From Alphaproteobacteria bacterium (GTDB taxonomy: Bacteria > Pseudomonadota > Alphaproteobacteria > UBA8366 > GCA-2717185), in assembly GCA_040905865.1 (NCBI GenBank), contig JBBDQU010000085.1:112295-176294 (forward strand): a stretch of DNA of 64,000 nucleotides. The letters are read 5' to 3'. The notes under the pieces were generated by a model. It saw only the letters and a list, made by a program, of their open reading frames with translations. It did no database searches and was not told the origin of the DNA. Positions 46,896-55,080 of the stretch are shown one piece after another. Position 1 is the first letter of the stretch. Every line of letters starts with the position of its first letter. The position numbers and the translations under genes were made by a program.

Positions 46896-47687
46896 TTAAC
46901 GGTTACCTTTGTATTGCTGTTCGGCGGTCCGACCGGCTTCGGGATCGGGCCCGGCAGCCAACCATAATGTGTCCCGCCCAAAGGACAAGCACAGCATTGT
47001 GAGGGCGATACCGCCTATAACGGTCGCGGCGTTGCTTGTCACCACGGGAAGCAGGCATATCACCAGCGCGCCGACCTGAATCGCGCAAACGGCGCGCCGG
47101 AAGGCGCTATAGGGCAGCGGGCGGGTCAGTCTTGGCCAGATCCAGCCCGCCGCGACGAATATATAGCGCAATGCGCCGACCGCGAGAATCCACAGGCCCG
47201 TTTTATCGGAGAGCCCGATCAGAAGGCTTAACACCAGAATCAGCGCTGCGTCGGTTTCCATGTCGAACCGGGCGCCGAAGGTCGTGCACGCGGCGTAGCG
47301 GCGCGCCAGATACCCGTCAATTCCGTCCAGCGCCAGGGCGACCCCCGCCAGCGCCGCGATAACCCACCAGTTTACGAGGGTCGGGGTGTCGGTTCCGGCC
47401 AGAGCTCCGGCGACGATAACGGTCAGGGCCACGCGGATCCAGGTCACGCGGTTGGCGTGGCCGAACCGCAGCATCTGGCCCGCCCGCGCGGCGCAGAACA
47501 TCAGCGCGATTGCCGCCAGCCCGTACATCGCCAGTGTCAGTATAAAGGTATCCCAGGTCGGCAGTACGGCGGCGCCCAGCAGAATGACGGGCAGCGCCGT
47601 AAGGGCGACCATCAGGCGGGCATCGTTGGCGATGGCGGAAACGCGTAGCCAGCGGTTTCCGGAAGCCGTCAGTCGGTCACGATACAT
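46896..47687 (-). CDS. CDP-alcohol phosphatidyltransferase family protein
   Basis: A 263-residue integral membrane protein with about six to seven transmembrane segments. The CDP-alcohol transferase signature is complete: DGIDGYLARRYAACTTFGAR then FDMETD, giving DGxxDGxxAR-x(8)-G-x(3)-D-x(3)-D. It transfers a phospho-alcohol from a CDP-activated donor in the membrane. Acceptor unknown. ATG 47687 is preferred; an in-frame GTG at 47702 would add 5 residues. It is divergent from the RibD-like gene and 5 bases upstream of ribA. Confidence 0.87.
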   Translation of the reverse strand: MYRDRLTASGNRWLRVSAIANDARLMVALTALPVILLGAAVLPTWDTFILTLAMYGLAAIALMFCAARAGQMLRFGHANRVTWIRVALTVIVAGALAGTDTPTLVNWWVIAALAGVALALDGIDGYLARRYAACTTFGARFDMETDAALILVLSLLIGLSDKTGLWILAVGALRYIFVAAGWIWPRLTRPLPYSAFRRAVCAIQVGALVICLLPVVTSNAATVIGGIALTMLCLSFGRDTLWLAAGPDPEAGRTAEQQYKGNR

Positions 47688-47880
47688 TGTTGCGGTCCAC
47701 AATAGACGTTCAAGTCCCGTCGTACTTCATATATGGTCGCCTACAGTAAAACGGTAGCGAAACTGTAAAGAGAAATCAGAAACACCGTTTTGGGCACTGG
47801 TTTTCCTTGCGATTTGGGGGTCGCGCCGGAGTTGTTGGAAGGATACGAAAATTACCGAAAACGAAGCCTGGGGCGTCATT

Positions 47881-48741
47881 TTGGCCTTCGTAAGGCGGTC
47901 CCGTCGCGCGGTACCCTGCGCCGCCGGCAAGACATGGACCGTAAATCAGACATCTGAGTCGCTGACCGTTTATTCCGGCGCGAACCCCGCAACCGCAAAG
48001 GAACTGGCCGCCGTCGACCGGCACGGCACGGTGACGATCGACGGCGGCCTGCCGGAACCCGTTGCCATGCTGTTCCGGCTGTACCTGCCATTGTGCCTGC
48101 CGCAGGGCTCCTTCACGGTCGGCCATCTGGGGCAAAGCCTCGACGGGCGCATCGCGGCTGAAAACGGCGCGTCTCATTATGTCACCGGCTCGGCGGATAT
48201 CCTGCACAACCACCGCATGCGCGCCCTGTTCGACGCGATCATCGTCGGCGCGGGAACAGCGATGCATGACGACCCCCAACTGACGGTGCGGGAATGCGAG
48301 GGGGAAAATCCCGTCCGTGTCGTGATCGATACGGAACGGCGCCTGCCGGTGGCGCTGGGCCTTTTCCAGGATGAGGCCACGCCGACATTGCTGCTTTGCG
48401 CGCCGGACCGGGTGAATGGAAGCGCACGCCACGGCGCGGCGGAAATCGTTCCCGTCGCCCGGGATTCGGAAAGCCTCTCACCACACGCGATTCGCGCCAC
48501 GCTGGCCGGGCGCGGGCTGCAACGGCTGTATATCGAAGGCGGCGGCGTGACCGTGTCGCGGTTTCTCAAGGCGGAATGCCTCGACCGGTTGCAGGTGACG
48601 GTTTCGCCGCTCATCATCGGATCGGGCCGGCCCGCCATCGTGCTGCCGGAAGTGACCAGCCTGGCGGAGGGGCTGCGGCCCGTGACGCGCCGTTTCGACC
48701 TTGGCGAGGATGTCATGTTCGAATGCCGTTTTCATGAATGA
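47881..48741 (+). CDS. RibD-like reductase (RibG C-terminal/DHFR-like domain)
   Basis: A protein of about 286 residues. The domain from about residue 78 begins [19 protein letters not shown], continues [18 protein letters not shown] and later [18 protein letters not shown], the reductase domain of RibD. The cytidine-deaminase half (HAE, PCxxC) is absent, replaced by about 75 unassigned residues. It should reduce a ribosylamino-pyrimidine-like substrate with NADPH. The start is uncertain: TTG 47881 is used here, but a strong GGAAGGA at 47837-47843 points to ATT 47851, in frame, giving [13 protein letters not shown]. The frame stays open to 47770 without any ATG or GTG. It overlaps the next gene by 8 bases. 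Confidence 0.85.
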   Translation: MAFVRRSRRAVPCAAGKTWTVNQTSESLTVYSGANPATAKELAAVDRHGTVTIDGGLPEPVAMLFRLYLPLCLPQGSFTVGHLGQSLDGRIAAENGASHYVTGSADILHNHRMRALFDAIIVGAGTAMHDDPQLTVRECEGENPVRVVIDTERRLPVALGLFQDEATPTLLLCAPDRVNGSARHGAAEIVPVARDSESLSPHAIRATLAGRGLQRLYIEGGGVTVSRFLKAECLDRLQVTVSPLIIGSGRPAIVLPEVTSLAEGLRPVTRRFDLGEDVMFECRFHE

Positions 48742-49687
48742 GCGCGCCTTCTGGGTCGCGGCTCCGGGCCGGGGCGAAATCCGAACGGCGCCCGGTCGCG
48801 ACGCCGGACCGGGCGAAGTCGCGGTTCGGGCGCTGGCCAGCGGCATCAGCCGGGGCACGGAGGCGCTGGTGTTTCAGGGCCGGGTGCCGGAAAGTCAGTA
48901 CAGTGTCATGCGCTGCCCGTTTCAGGCCGGCGATTTTCCGGGGCCGGTGAAATACGGCTATGCGTCGGTCGGGGCGCTGGAACGCGACGGCACGCGCGTA
49001 TTCTGCCTGCATCCGCATCAGGACCGCTATATCGTGCCGGCGGAAATGGTGGTCCCGGTGCCCGATGACGTGCCGGACGGCCGCGCCGTGCTTGCCGCCA
49101 ATATGGAAACGGCGGTCAACGCGATGTGGGATGCGGGGCCGCGCATCGGCGACCGAATCGCGGTGGTCGGCGGCGGTGTCGTCGGCTGTTTCGTCGCCGC
49201 CCTGTCGGCGCGCCTGCCGGGCGTGTCGGTCGAACTGGTCGATATCAACCCGGCGCGGGCCGGTATCGCGGCGAAACTCGGCGTCGGTTTCGCCGCCCCC
49301 GCCACGGCGGCCGGCGACCGCGACATCGTGGTGCACGCCAGCGGCGCGCCGGCCGGGCTGACAACGGCGCTGGGCCTGGCGGGGTTCGAGGCCACGGTGC
49401 TGGAAATGAGCTGGTATGGCGACCGGATGGTGCCGGCGCCATTGGGCGAAGCGTTTCATTCGCGTCGGCTGACCCTGCGGTCCAGCCAGGTCGGACATGT
49501 CGCGACCAGCCGGCGCGCGCGCCGTACGCATCGCGACCGTATGGCGCTCGGGCTGGAACTGCTGCGCGATCCGGCCTTCGACTGTCTGCTCAGCGAGACC
49601 TCGGCTTTCGCGGATCTGCCGCAAACCATGGCGCGGCTCGCGGAAAATCCCGGCGACACGCTCTGCCACGTCGTAACATACCCGTAA
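48734..49687 (+). CDS. BchC-like medium-chain dehydrogenase
   Basis: A 317-residue MDR-family protein. The N-terminal half has [21 protein letters not shown] where alcohol dehydrogenases have their catalytic zinc Cys, so the zinc site seems absent. The Rossmann motif is [16 protein letters not shown], with the acidic end of the second strand [12 protein letters not shown] predicting NAD preference. It resembles the dehydrogenases annotated as zinc-binding alcohol dehydrogenase or BchC-like that accompany 6-carboxytetrahydropterin synthase genes. The ATG overlaps the RibD-like stop by 8 bases and the PTPS gene follows after 25 bases. Confidence 0.85.
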   Translation: MNERAFWVAAPGRGEIRTAPGRDAGPGEVAVRALASGISRGTEALVFQGRVPESQYSVMRCPFQAGDFPGPVKYGYASVGALERDGTRVFCLHPHQDRYIVPAEMVVPVPDDVPDGRAVLAANMETAVNAMWDAGPRIGDRIAVVGGGVVGCFVAALSARLPGVSVELVDINPARAGIAAKLGVGFAAPATAAGDRDIVVHASGAPAGLTTALGLAGFEATVLEMSWYGDRMVPAPLGEAFHSRRLTLRSSQVGHVATSRRARRTHRDRMALGLELLRDPAFDCLLSETSAFADLPQTMARLAENPGDTLCHVVTYP

Positions 49688-49712
49688 TATTCAAAAACGA
49701 CAGGAATTCAAT

Positions 49713-50120
49713 ATGTTCAGCATTACCGTCCGCGACAGTGTCATGATCGCCCACTCCCTGAAAGGCGCGGTCTTCGGCCCCGCCCAGCGACTGCACGGGG
49801 CAACATTCGTTATTGAGGTGACCCTGCGCCGCGCGAAACTGGATGAAAACGGGATTGTCGCGGATATCGGCCGCGCAACGACGCTGCTCGGCGAAATACT
49901 GGAAACGTACGCGTACAGAAATCTGGACGATCTGCCTGAATTCGCGGGCCGGAATTCCACCACCGAGGTCCTGGCGAAGGAAATCCATGACCGCTATGCC
50001 GGCGGCATCCGCGCCGGCCGGCTGGATGGCGACGCGCATGAAACAATCGTTTCGCTGGGCGTGGTCCTGCGGGAAAATCCCGATGCCTGGGCCGGATACG
50101 ACGCACCGCTGCAGGGCTGA
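49713..50120 (+). CDS. 6-pyruvoyl-tetrahydropterin synthase/QueD family protein with altered active site
   Basis: A 135-residue T-fold protein. The family segments IAHSL (His14), LHGATFVIEV, NSTTEVLAKEIHDRY and VVLRENPDAWAGY are recognisable. Compared with QueD (KCGRLHGHSF), the catalytic Cys is Ala24 and the last zinc His is Ala30; the DHH motif that carries the catalytic His is also absent. The conserved substrate-binding Glu in TTEVLA and the one in LRENP remain. It therefore probably does not perform the classic PTPS or QueD reaction. It sits between the BchC-like dehydrogenase and the glycosyltransferase, 1 base before the latter's start. Confidence 0.88.
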   Translation: MFSITVRDSVMIAHSLKGAVFGPAQRLHGATFVIEVTLRRAKLDENGIVADIGRATTLLGEILETYAYRNLDDLPEFAGRNSTTEVLAKEIHDRYAGGIRAGRLDGDAHETIVSLGVVLRENPDAWAGYDAPLQG

Positions 50121-50121
50121 T

Positions 50122-51189
50122 ATGGATGGCGCATCGCTGATCTTCGTTGTTCCCGGTTCGATCGAGCAACGCACCGGCGGCACCCTGTACGACCGGCGCA
50201 TCATCGACGGTATGCGGGCAATCGGCCAGCCGGTCACGCTGGTGGAGCTTCCCGGCCGCTTTCCGGTATGCGACCCGGTTGCGAAATCAGCAGCCGACTC
50301 CGTTCTCCACGCGGCGCCCGACGGCACACGGATAGTCATCGACGGACTCGCCCTGCCAGGCTTCGCGGAATCCCTGTCGGATCACCGGGACCGGCTGCGG
50401 CTGACGGCGCTGATCCATCACCCGCTGGCGGCGGAATCCGGCCTCGACGACGGTACCCGTGACGCCCTTTTCGCGCTGGAACGCGCCATGCTGCGCGACG
50501 TCGGCGGCATTATCACGACCAGCCCCGCGACGGCCCGGATGCTGGCCGGTTACGATGTCGCGGCGGACCGGCTCGCCACCGTCCTGCCGGGCACCGACCC
50601 GGCCCCGCGGGCAACGGGCTCGAACGGCGGCCCGGTGCGGCTGCTCTGCGTCGCTACCCTGATCGCCCGGAAAGGCCATATACGGTTGATTTCCGCCCTT
50701 GCGGACTGCGCCGGACTGGACTGGCGGCTCGATTGCCTCGGCGCGGCGGACCGCGACCCGGCGGTCACGGCGGCCATTCGCACCGAAATCGCGGCACGGA
50801 GTTTCGCCGACCGGGTCGTGCTGCATGGCGAAGCGGACGCGGCGGCGTTGGCGGCGGCCTATGACGCGGCGGATATTTTCGTGCTGGCCTCCGCGCTCGA
50901 AGGCTACGGCATGGCCTTTGCCGAAGCGCTGGCGCATGGCCTGCCGGTGATCGCCAGTGGCGACGGCGCGGTACGTGACACCGTGCCGCCAATGGCCGGG
51001 ATTATCGTGCCGGTCGGCGATCACGACGCCCTCGTCGCGGCGCTGACGCGGATGATCGCGGATCCGGCGTTGCGCGCGGAAAAGGCCGCGGGCGCGCGGG
51101 CGGCCGGGTCGCGGTTGCCCGACTGGCCGGCGGCGGCGCGGCAGTTCACTCAGGCGCTCGGACTCGTCCCGGCGCATAATACGCCATGA
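50122..51189 (+). CDS. Glycosyltransferase family 4 protein
   Basis: A 355-residue GT-B fold enzyme. The C-terminal nucleotide-sugar half has LLCVATLIARKGHIRLISAL, the pair of carboxylates in FVLASALEGYGMAFAEALAHGLPVIAS (as segments; E-x7-E motif) and GIIVPVGDHDALVAAL. The N-terminal half is the acceptor domain. No transmembrane helix, so cytosolic. The sugar and acceptor are unknown; the context suggests it glycosylates the product of the preceding pterin-like genes. Its stop overlaps the next ATG by 4 bases. Confidence 0.88.
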   Translation: MDGASLIFVVPGSIEQRTGGTLYDRRIIDGMRAIGQPVTLVELPGRFPVCDPVAKSAADSVLHAAPDGTRIVIDGLALPGFAESLSDHRDRLRLTALIHHPLAAESGLDDGTRDALFALERAMLRDVGGIITTSPATARMLAGYDVAADRLATVLPGTDPAPRATGSNGGPVRLLCVATLIARKGHIRLISALADCAGLDWRLDCLGAADRDPAVTAAIRTEIAARSFADRVVLHGEADAAALAAAYDAADIFVLASALEGYGMAFAEALAHGLPVIASGDGAVRDTVPPMAGIIVPVGDHDALVAALTRMIADPALRAEKAAGARAAGSRLPDWPAAARQFTQALGLVPAHNTP

Positions 51190-51953
51190 CCGAAGGATTC
51201 GATGCTGACTGGCTGGCGCTGCGCGAACCCGCGGATATCGCCGCCCGGTCCGCCGCGCTGGCCGATGCGTTCCTCGATGGCCTGCCGCCCCGGCCCCGGA
51301 TCATGGATCTGGGGGCGGGCACGGGATCGAACGCCCGGTACCTGAATACCCGCGCCGAAAAGCGCGGCATGCGGATCGACTGGGTGCTTGTCGACGGGGA
51401 CCCAACCCTGCTGGACCGGGCCGCGCTGCCGGTGTTCGACCGCCGGGTGCTCGATTTCGCCGCCGATCCGGCCACGATCGATCTTGCGGGCATCGACGCC
51501 GTCAGCGCCTCGGCATTGTTCGATCTGGTATCCGAAGACTGGTTCTCCCGCTTTGTGGCGCTGCTGGGGTCCCGCCCGCTGCTGGCGGCGCTGACGGCGA
51601 GCGACGGGCATTGCTGGGCGCCGGCCGATCCGGACGACCCGGCGGTGGAACACCGGTTTGCCGCCGATATGCGACGCGACAAGGGATTCGGACCGGCCAT
51701 GGGGCTGGCGGCGCCGGCCGCCATGGCGACCCGCGTGGCCAGCGCCGGATTTGCCGTACGTCAGGCCGATACGCCCTGGCGGCTGGGGCCCGATTACCCG
51801 GCGCTCGCGGCGGCGATGATCGACGGGATCGCGGCGGCGGTCACCGGTTACGACGGTGCGTCCGGCTGGCGGTCGCGGCGGCATGCGGCGCTGGACAAGG
51901 GAATTCTGCGCCTCACCGTCGGTCATCGGGACCTGCTGGCGATGCCGCAATAA
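51186..51953 (+). CDS. Class I SAM-dependent methyltransferase
   Basis: A 255-residue protein. SAM-binding motif I is IMDLGAGTGSNARYLN (about 39-54), with the acidic end of strand 2 in VLVDGDPTLLDR. No other domain. The target is unknown; the location as the last gene of the RibD-dehydrogenase-PTPS-glycosyltransferase run suggests methylation of the cluster's small molecule. Coupled to the glycosyltransferase by a 4-base overlap. Confidence 0.85.
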   Translation: MTEGFDADWLALREPADIAARSAALADAFLDGLPPRPRIMDLGAGTGSNARYLNTRAEKRGMRIDWVLVDGDPTLLDRAALPVFDRRVLDFAADPATIDLAGIDAVSASALFDLVSEDWFSRFVALLGSRPLLAALTASDGHCWAPADPDDPAVEHRFAADMRRDKGFGPAMGLAAPAAMATRVASAGFAVRQADTPWRLGPDYPALAAAMIDGIAAAVTGYDGASGWRSRRHAALDKGILRLTVGHRDLLAMPQ

Positions 51954-52078
51954 CGCCGACCGCTCTTGCCTGCCGGGCGATCAACAACAATTTATATGAA
52001 TTGAACCCGCAGCGGCAAAACGCCACGCCGATACATGCTATAATATACTGGCGCACCCGCTGCTCATGGCGGGGCGGC

Positions 52079-52783
52079 ATGACTATCGGGGGTACCGTGG
52101 CCAGCAAGAAAATCCTCATCGTGGATGACGACGCCGTATTGTGTGAATCGCTGTGCGAACAGCTGCAGCTGCATGAGGAGTTCGAGACCGTCGTTTCCGG
52201 AACGGCGCGCGACGCGCTGGAAGAGGTCAAAAACCTCTATCTGGACGCGGTGCTGCTCGATGTCGGCCTGCCGGACATGGATGGTCGCGAGGCCTGCCGG
52301 CTGATGCGGCGGGCCGGTGTCAAGGTGCCGATCATCATGCTAACGGGCGCGGATACCGATGCGGATACGATCCTCGGGCTCGACGCCGGCGCCAACGACT
52401 ACATCACCAAGCCCTTCCGGCTCGGCGTGCTGCTCGCCCGTCTGCGCGCCCAGTTGCGCCAGCATGAACAGAGCGAGGACGCGGTTTTTTCAATCGGCCC
52501 CTATACGTTCCAGCCCAGCGGCAAGCTGCTGCTGGATGAGGCGTCGCAGAAGAAGGTCCGCCTGACCGAGAAGGAGACCTCGATCCTGAAATACCTGTTC
52601 CGTTCCGGCGCGAAGGCGGTCGACCGGGATACGCTGCTGGGAGAGGTCTGGGGCTATAACGCCGGTGTGACCACGCATACGCTGGAAACCCACGTCTACC
52701 GCCTGCGCCAGAAGATCGAGGCAGATCCGTCCAATGCGGTTATCCTGGTGACCGAACCCGGCGGCTACCGGCTGGTGCCTTAA
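52079..52783 (+). CDS. OmpR-family response regulator
   Basis: A 234-residue two-domain regulator. The receiver domain has ILIVDDDA, phosphorylatable Asp in LDAVLLDVGLPDMDG, Thr in MLTGAD and Lys in YITKPF. The winged-helix DNA-binding domain ends ETHVYRLRQKIE and GGYRLVP. No histidine kinase gene is adjacent. ATG 52079 or GTG 52097 (VASKKILIVDDD, with GGGGG close in front) could be the start. Its stop TAA shares its bases with the convergent next gene's stop (TTAA at 52780-52783). Confidence 0.9.
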   Translation: MTIGGTVASKKILIVDDDAVLCESLCEQLQLHEEFETVVSGTARDALEEVKNLYLDAVLLDVGLPDMDGREACRLMRRAGVKVPIIMLTGADTDADTILGLDAGANDYITKPFRLGVLLARLRAQLRQHEQSEDAVFSIGPYTFQPSGKLLLDEASQKKVRLTEKETSILKYLFRSGAKAVDRDTLLGEVWGYNAGVTTHTLETHVYRLRQKIEADPSNAVILVTEPGGYRLVP

Positions 52784-53772
52784 CCGAAGGCGGGCATCAC
52801 GTCGCGGGCGAAGCGGCGCAGCGATTCCTGATCGCGCGACGACAGCAGCACATATCCCACGCCCTGCGCCTCCATAAGCTTCAGCCGTTCGACGATGGCG
52901 TCCGGCGCGCCCAGCAAGACGCCGTCGACGGCGGCCTTGCGCAGGTCGGAATCCGAAACCATGCTGGATTTCTCCCTGCCGTCCGCCGTCTGGCCGAAGG
53001 CATTCATTACCTCCAGCTGTTTGATGCGCTGGCCAATGGCGGCTTCGCGCGCGGCGTCCGTATCCGCGATCATCAGCCCCCGCGCCACGCCGACACCCAG
53101 CGGGTCGTAGGTCCGGCCCGCCGCCGCCAGCGCGTCCCGAAAAATCCGCAAGCGTTCGAATATGACCTCCAGCGTCTGGAACTGGTCGAGGAACAGGTTG
53201 TAATGCTCGCGCGCCGCATACCGCAGCGATTCCGGCCGCCCGGCGGCGAGCCATAGCGGCGGGTGGGGCCGCTGCACGGGCTCGGGTTCCAGGACGATAT
53301 CCTCGTAATGCCAGCGCTTGCCGTGGTGGGAAAACCGGCCCTGCGTGGTCCAGGCCTTGCGGATGACGGTCATTGCCTCTTCGAACCGCTCGGTCGATTC
53401 CGCGATGGGAATGCAGAACCCGGCGAATTCGTTGTGGCGATAACCCTTGCCGACGCCGAAATCGAAGCGCCCCCGGGACAGCAGGTCCAGCGTCGCCGCC
53501 TGTTCGGCCACGAGCACCGGGTTGTGCCAGGGCAGGACAACCACGGCGGTGCCGAGCCGGATGACCGATGTCTTTGCGGCCAGATAGGACAGCAGGTTCA
53601 GCGAGGCCGACACCTGCCCCATGCCGCTGAAATGGTGTTCCACCAGAAAACTGCTGTAAAAGCCGAGATCCTCGGCTTCGATAACCGAATCGATATAGGC
53701 GTCATAGCCTTCGCGGTAACCGTCCTCAATCCCGGGCGCCGACCGCGCGCCGCCGAATATACCGAATTTCAC
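52780..53772 (-). CDS. LLM-class flavin-dependent oxidoreductase
   Basis: A 330-residue luciferase-like monooxygenase. VKFGIFGG starts the barrel, and VEHHFSGMGQVSASLNLLSYLAAKT and GTAVVVLPWHNPVLVAEQAATLDLLS (as segments) are signature regions, with GVGKGYRHNEFAG near the flavin site. It probably uses FMN or F420; the substrate is unknown. GTG 53772 is chosen because it gives the canonical N-terminus and sits 19 bases after the upstream gene. Confidence 0.88.
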   Translation of the reverse strand: MKFGIFGGARSAPGIEDGYREGYDAYIDSVIEAEDLGFYSSFLVEHHFSGMGQVSASLNLLSYLAAKTSVIRLGTAVVVLPWHNPVLVAEQAATLDLLSRGRFDFGVGKGYRHNEFAGFCIPIAESTERFEEAMTVIRKAWTTQGRFSHHGKRWHYEDIVLEPEPVQRPHPPLWLAAGRPESLRYAAREHYNLFLDQFQTLEVIFERLRIFRDALAAAGRTYDPLGVGVARGLMIADTDAAREAAIGQRIKQLEVMNAFGQTADGREKSSMVSDSDLRKAAVDGVLLGAPDAIVERLKLMEAQGVGYVLLSSRDQESLRRFARDVMPAFG

Positions 53773-53791
53773 CGACCTGTCCCCCTGCCCG

Positions 53792-54271
53792 TCATTCAAA
53801 AAACGGCACGCCATGCGCGCCGGCAATCGCCCCCAGCACCGTCACCAGGCTGACCGACAGCAGCAGCCAGTGCAGCCGCGCCAGGGATGCCAGCGTCCCT
53901 TCCGGGTCCCGGTCAAGGCGGCGGCGAAACCATTCATGCAGAAACAGCGGCTCCAGGACGAACAGCACCAGCGTAAACAGGATCCAGATGGCGGTCATGG
54001 CATGGATCCACCAGTACTGGATCTGCGCATAGCGGGACCAGGCGTCCAGCACGTGCAACATGTAGAAACCCGTCGCCCCGGCCAGCAATACCGCCAGCCG
54101 CGCCCAGGGCGCGAAGCGTTGCTCGATATCCTCGAACATCCGGCCCGCCGCATGCGGATCCTTCATGCGGCGCAGCGCCGGCAGGACCGCCAGCGTCTCC
54201 ATGGCAACGCCGCCGATCCACACCACGACCGCCAGCACATGCAGCGCCCGCGCCAGCACTTCCGAATCCAC
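53792..54271 (-). CDS. Hypothetical four-helix membrane protein
   Basis: A 159-residue protein with about four transmembrane segments (about 7-25, 48-66, 82-103 and 131-150). His10 in ARALHVLAVVVWIGGVAME, plus further His/Trp residues in WWIHAMTAIWILF, resembles the CopD/HemJ-like membrane fold, which binds haem or copper. Function not established. Start GTG 54271 gives VDSEVLARALHV; the longer frame is not supported. First of two genes on the minus strand here. Confidence 0.7.
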   Translation of the reverse strand: MDSEVLARALHVLAVVVWIGGVAMETLAVLPALRRMKDPHAAGRMFEDIEQRFAPWARLAVLLAGATGFYMLHVLDAWSRYAQIQYWWIHAMTAIWILFTLVLFVLEPLFLHEWFRRRLDRDPEGTLASLARLHWLLLSVSLVTVLGAIAGAHGVPFFE

Positions 54272-54709
54272 CGACCCCTCCCAGAATATTCGTCCAACCG
54301 CGCCGCGGGATGGACTGTAAACGGAAGGGCCGCAGTCTGGCAAAGGACGTCGTGGCCAGACACCTGGCGACAAACGGTCAGGTTGGCCGGTAAGGTGCTA
54401 TTTCGGGCGTGGCGTGTGACAACTTTTAGGTGTTACATGTGCTTGGTTAGGCTTGGTACACAATATGGCGAAGCAGGACAGGCAACCTGATCCGCAGCAG
54501 AAACCTTTGTAAAGGCGTTGAAGAATCCGGCGGTGTCCTGCAACGCATTCGGCTCGCGATAAATCGTCGGGGGCCGTATACCGGAACCTTCAGAATTCCC
54601 GGAATGACCCGCCGCAAAAAATTTTCTTGCCGGGATGGCCGCGCGCATAAGACCAGCGCAATCAAAGCGCCGCCGCTCCGGCCGGGTTCCAATAAGGGGA
54701 CTGGGAAAA
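54272..54709. other. 438-base gap with no recognised gene
   Basis: No frame here has coding character or homology that I recognise, and I see no convincing promoter or repeat. Short open frames (for example 54433-54735 minus) are low in coding signal and overlap the tRNA. Confidence 0.6.
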
Positions 54710-54785
54710 TGGTGCCGCGTGGGTGACTTGAACACCCGACCCCCGCATTACGAATGCGATGCTCTACCAGCTGAGCTAACGCGGC
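54710..54785 (-). tRNA. tRNA-Thr (anticodon CGT)
   Basis: A 76-base cloverleaf on the minus strand: acceptor GCCGCGT pairing ACGCGGC, D arm GCTCAGCTGGTAGAGC, anticodon stem TCGCA/TGCGG around loop TTCGTAA (anticodon CGT, reading ACG codons), T arm GGGTGTTCAAGTCACCC, discriminator A and encoded CCA end (TGG on plus at 54710-54712). Confidence 0.95.
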
Positions 54786-54924
54786 ATATCGGCGCGCAAA
54801 ATAGGCCGGGTCGATCAACAACGCAAGCCCGCAGGCGCATGCCGGACCGGAATCGGGGATGCAGCCGTCCTCGGGTAATAAAACGGCGCTTGTGACTACC
54901 GTCACTGCGCGATCCGCGAATGCC

Positions 54925-55015
54925 GGATAAACTTCGGCTCAACAGTTCACACACTGTTGCTCTCTCTCCTCCCTTATCCTGGGGCCGGCAGATTACAAGA
55001 TGCCGGCCCTTTTTC
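54925..55015 (+). ncRNA. Candidate small RNA with CUCCUCCC loop
   Basis: Two hairpins on the plus strand. The first is CAACAG (54940-54945)/CTGTTG (54954-54959) with an 8-base loop. The second is a strong terminator hairpin at 54982-55009 followed by TTTTT. Between them is an unpaired pyrimidine-rich stretch, CTCTCTCTCCTCCC (54961-54973), complementary to Shine-Dalgarno sequences. GGATAA at 54925 is a possible -10 element. There is no plus-strand protein gene whose transcript this terminator would end. This is the layout of alphaproteobacterial anti-Shine-Dalgarno sRNAs; a family name cannot be assigned from sequence alone. Confidence 0.5.
54982..55015 (+). terminator. Rho-independent terminator, plus strand
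   Basis: GGGCCGGCA (54982-54990), a 10-base loop, TGCCGGCCC (55001-55009), then TTTTTC. It is a textbook intrinsic terminator in the rightward direction. It has no rightward protein gene upstream, only the candidate sRNA. Confidence 0.9.
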
Positions 55016-55080
55016 TGTGTGTAGGCTGTGCCAGGACCGGGCGGCGCGGATGGCGGCACGAACGTGCGGCTGGTTTGCCG

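Noticed and set aside
47703-47880. FMN riboswitch in front of the ribA/ribD-like cluster
   Set aside because: I looked for the conserved RFN-element segments and did not find them in either direction.
54433-54905. Open frames on the minus strand around the tRNA-Thr gene
   Set aside because: They overlap the tRNA and show no coding character.
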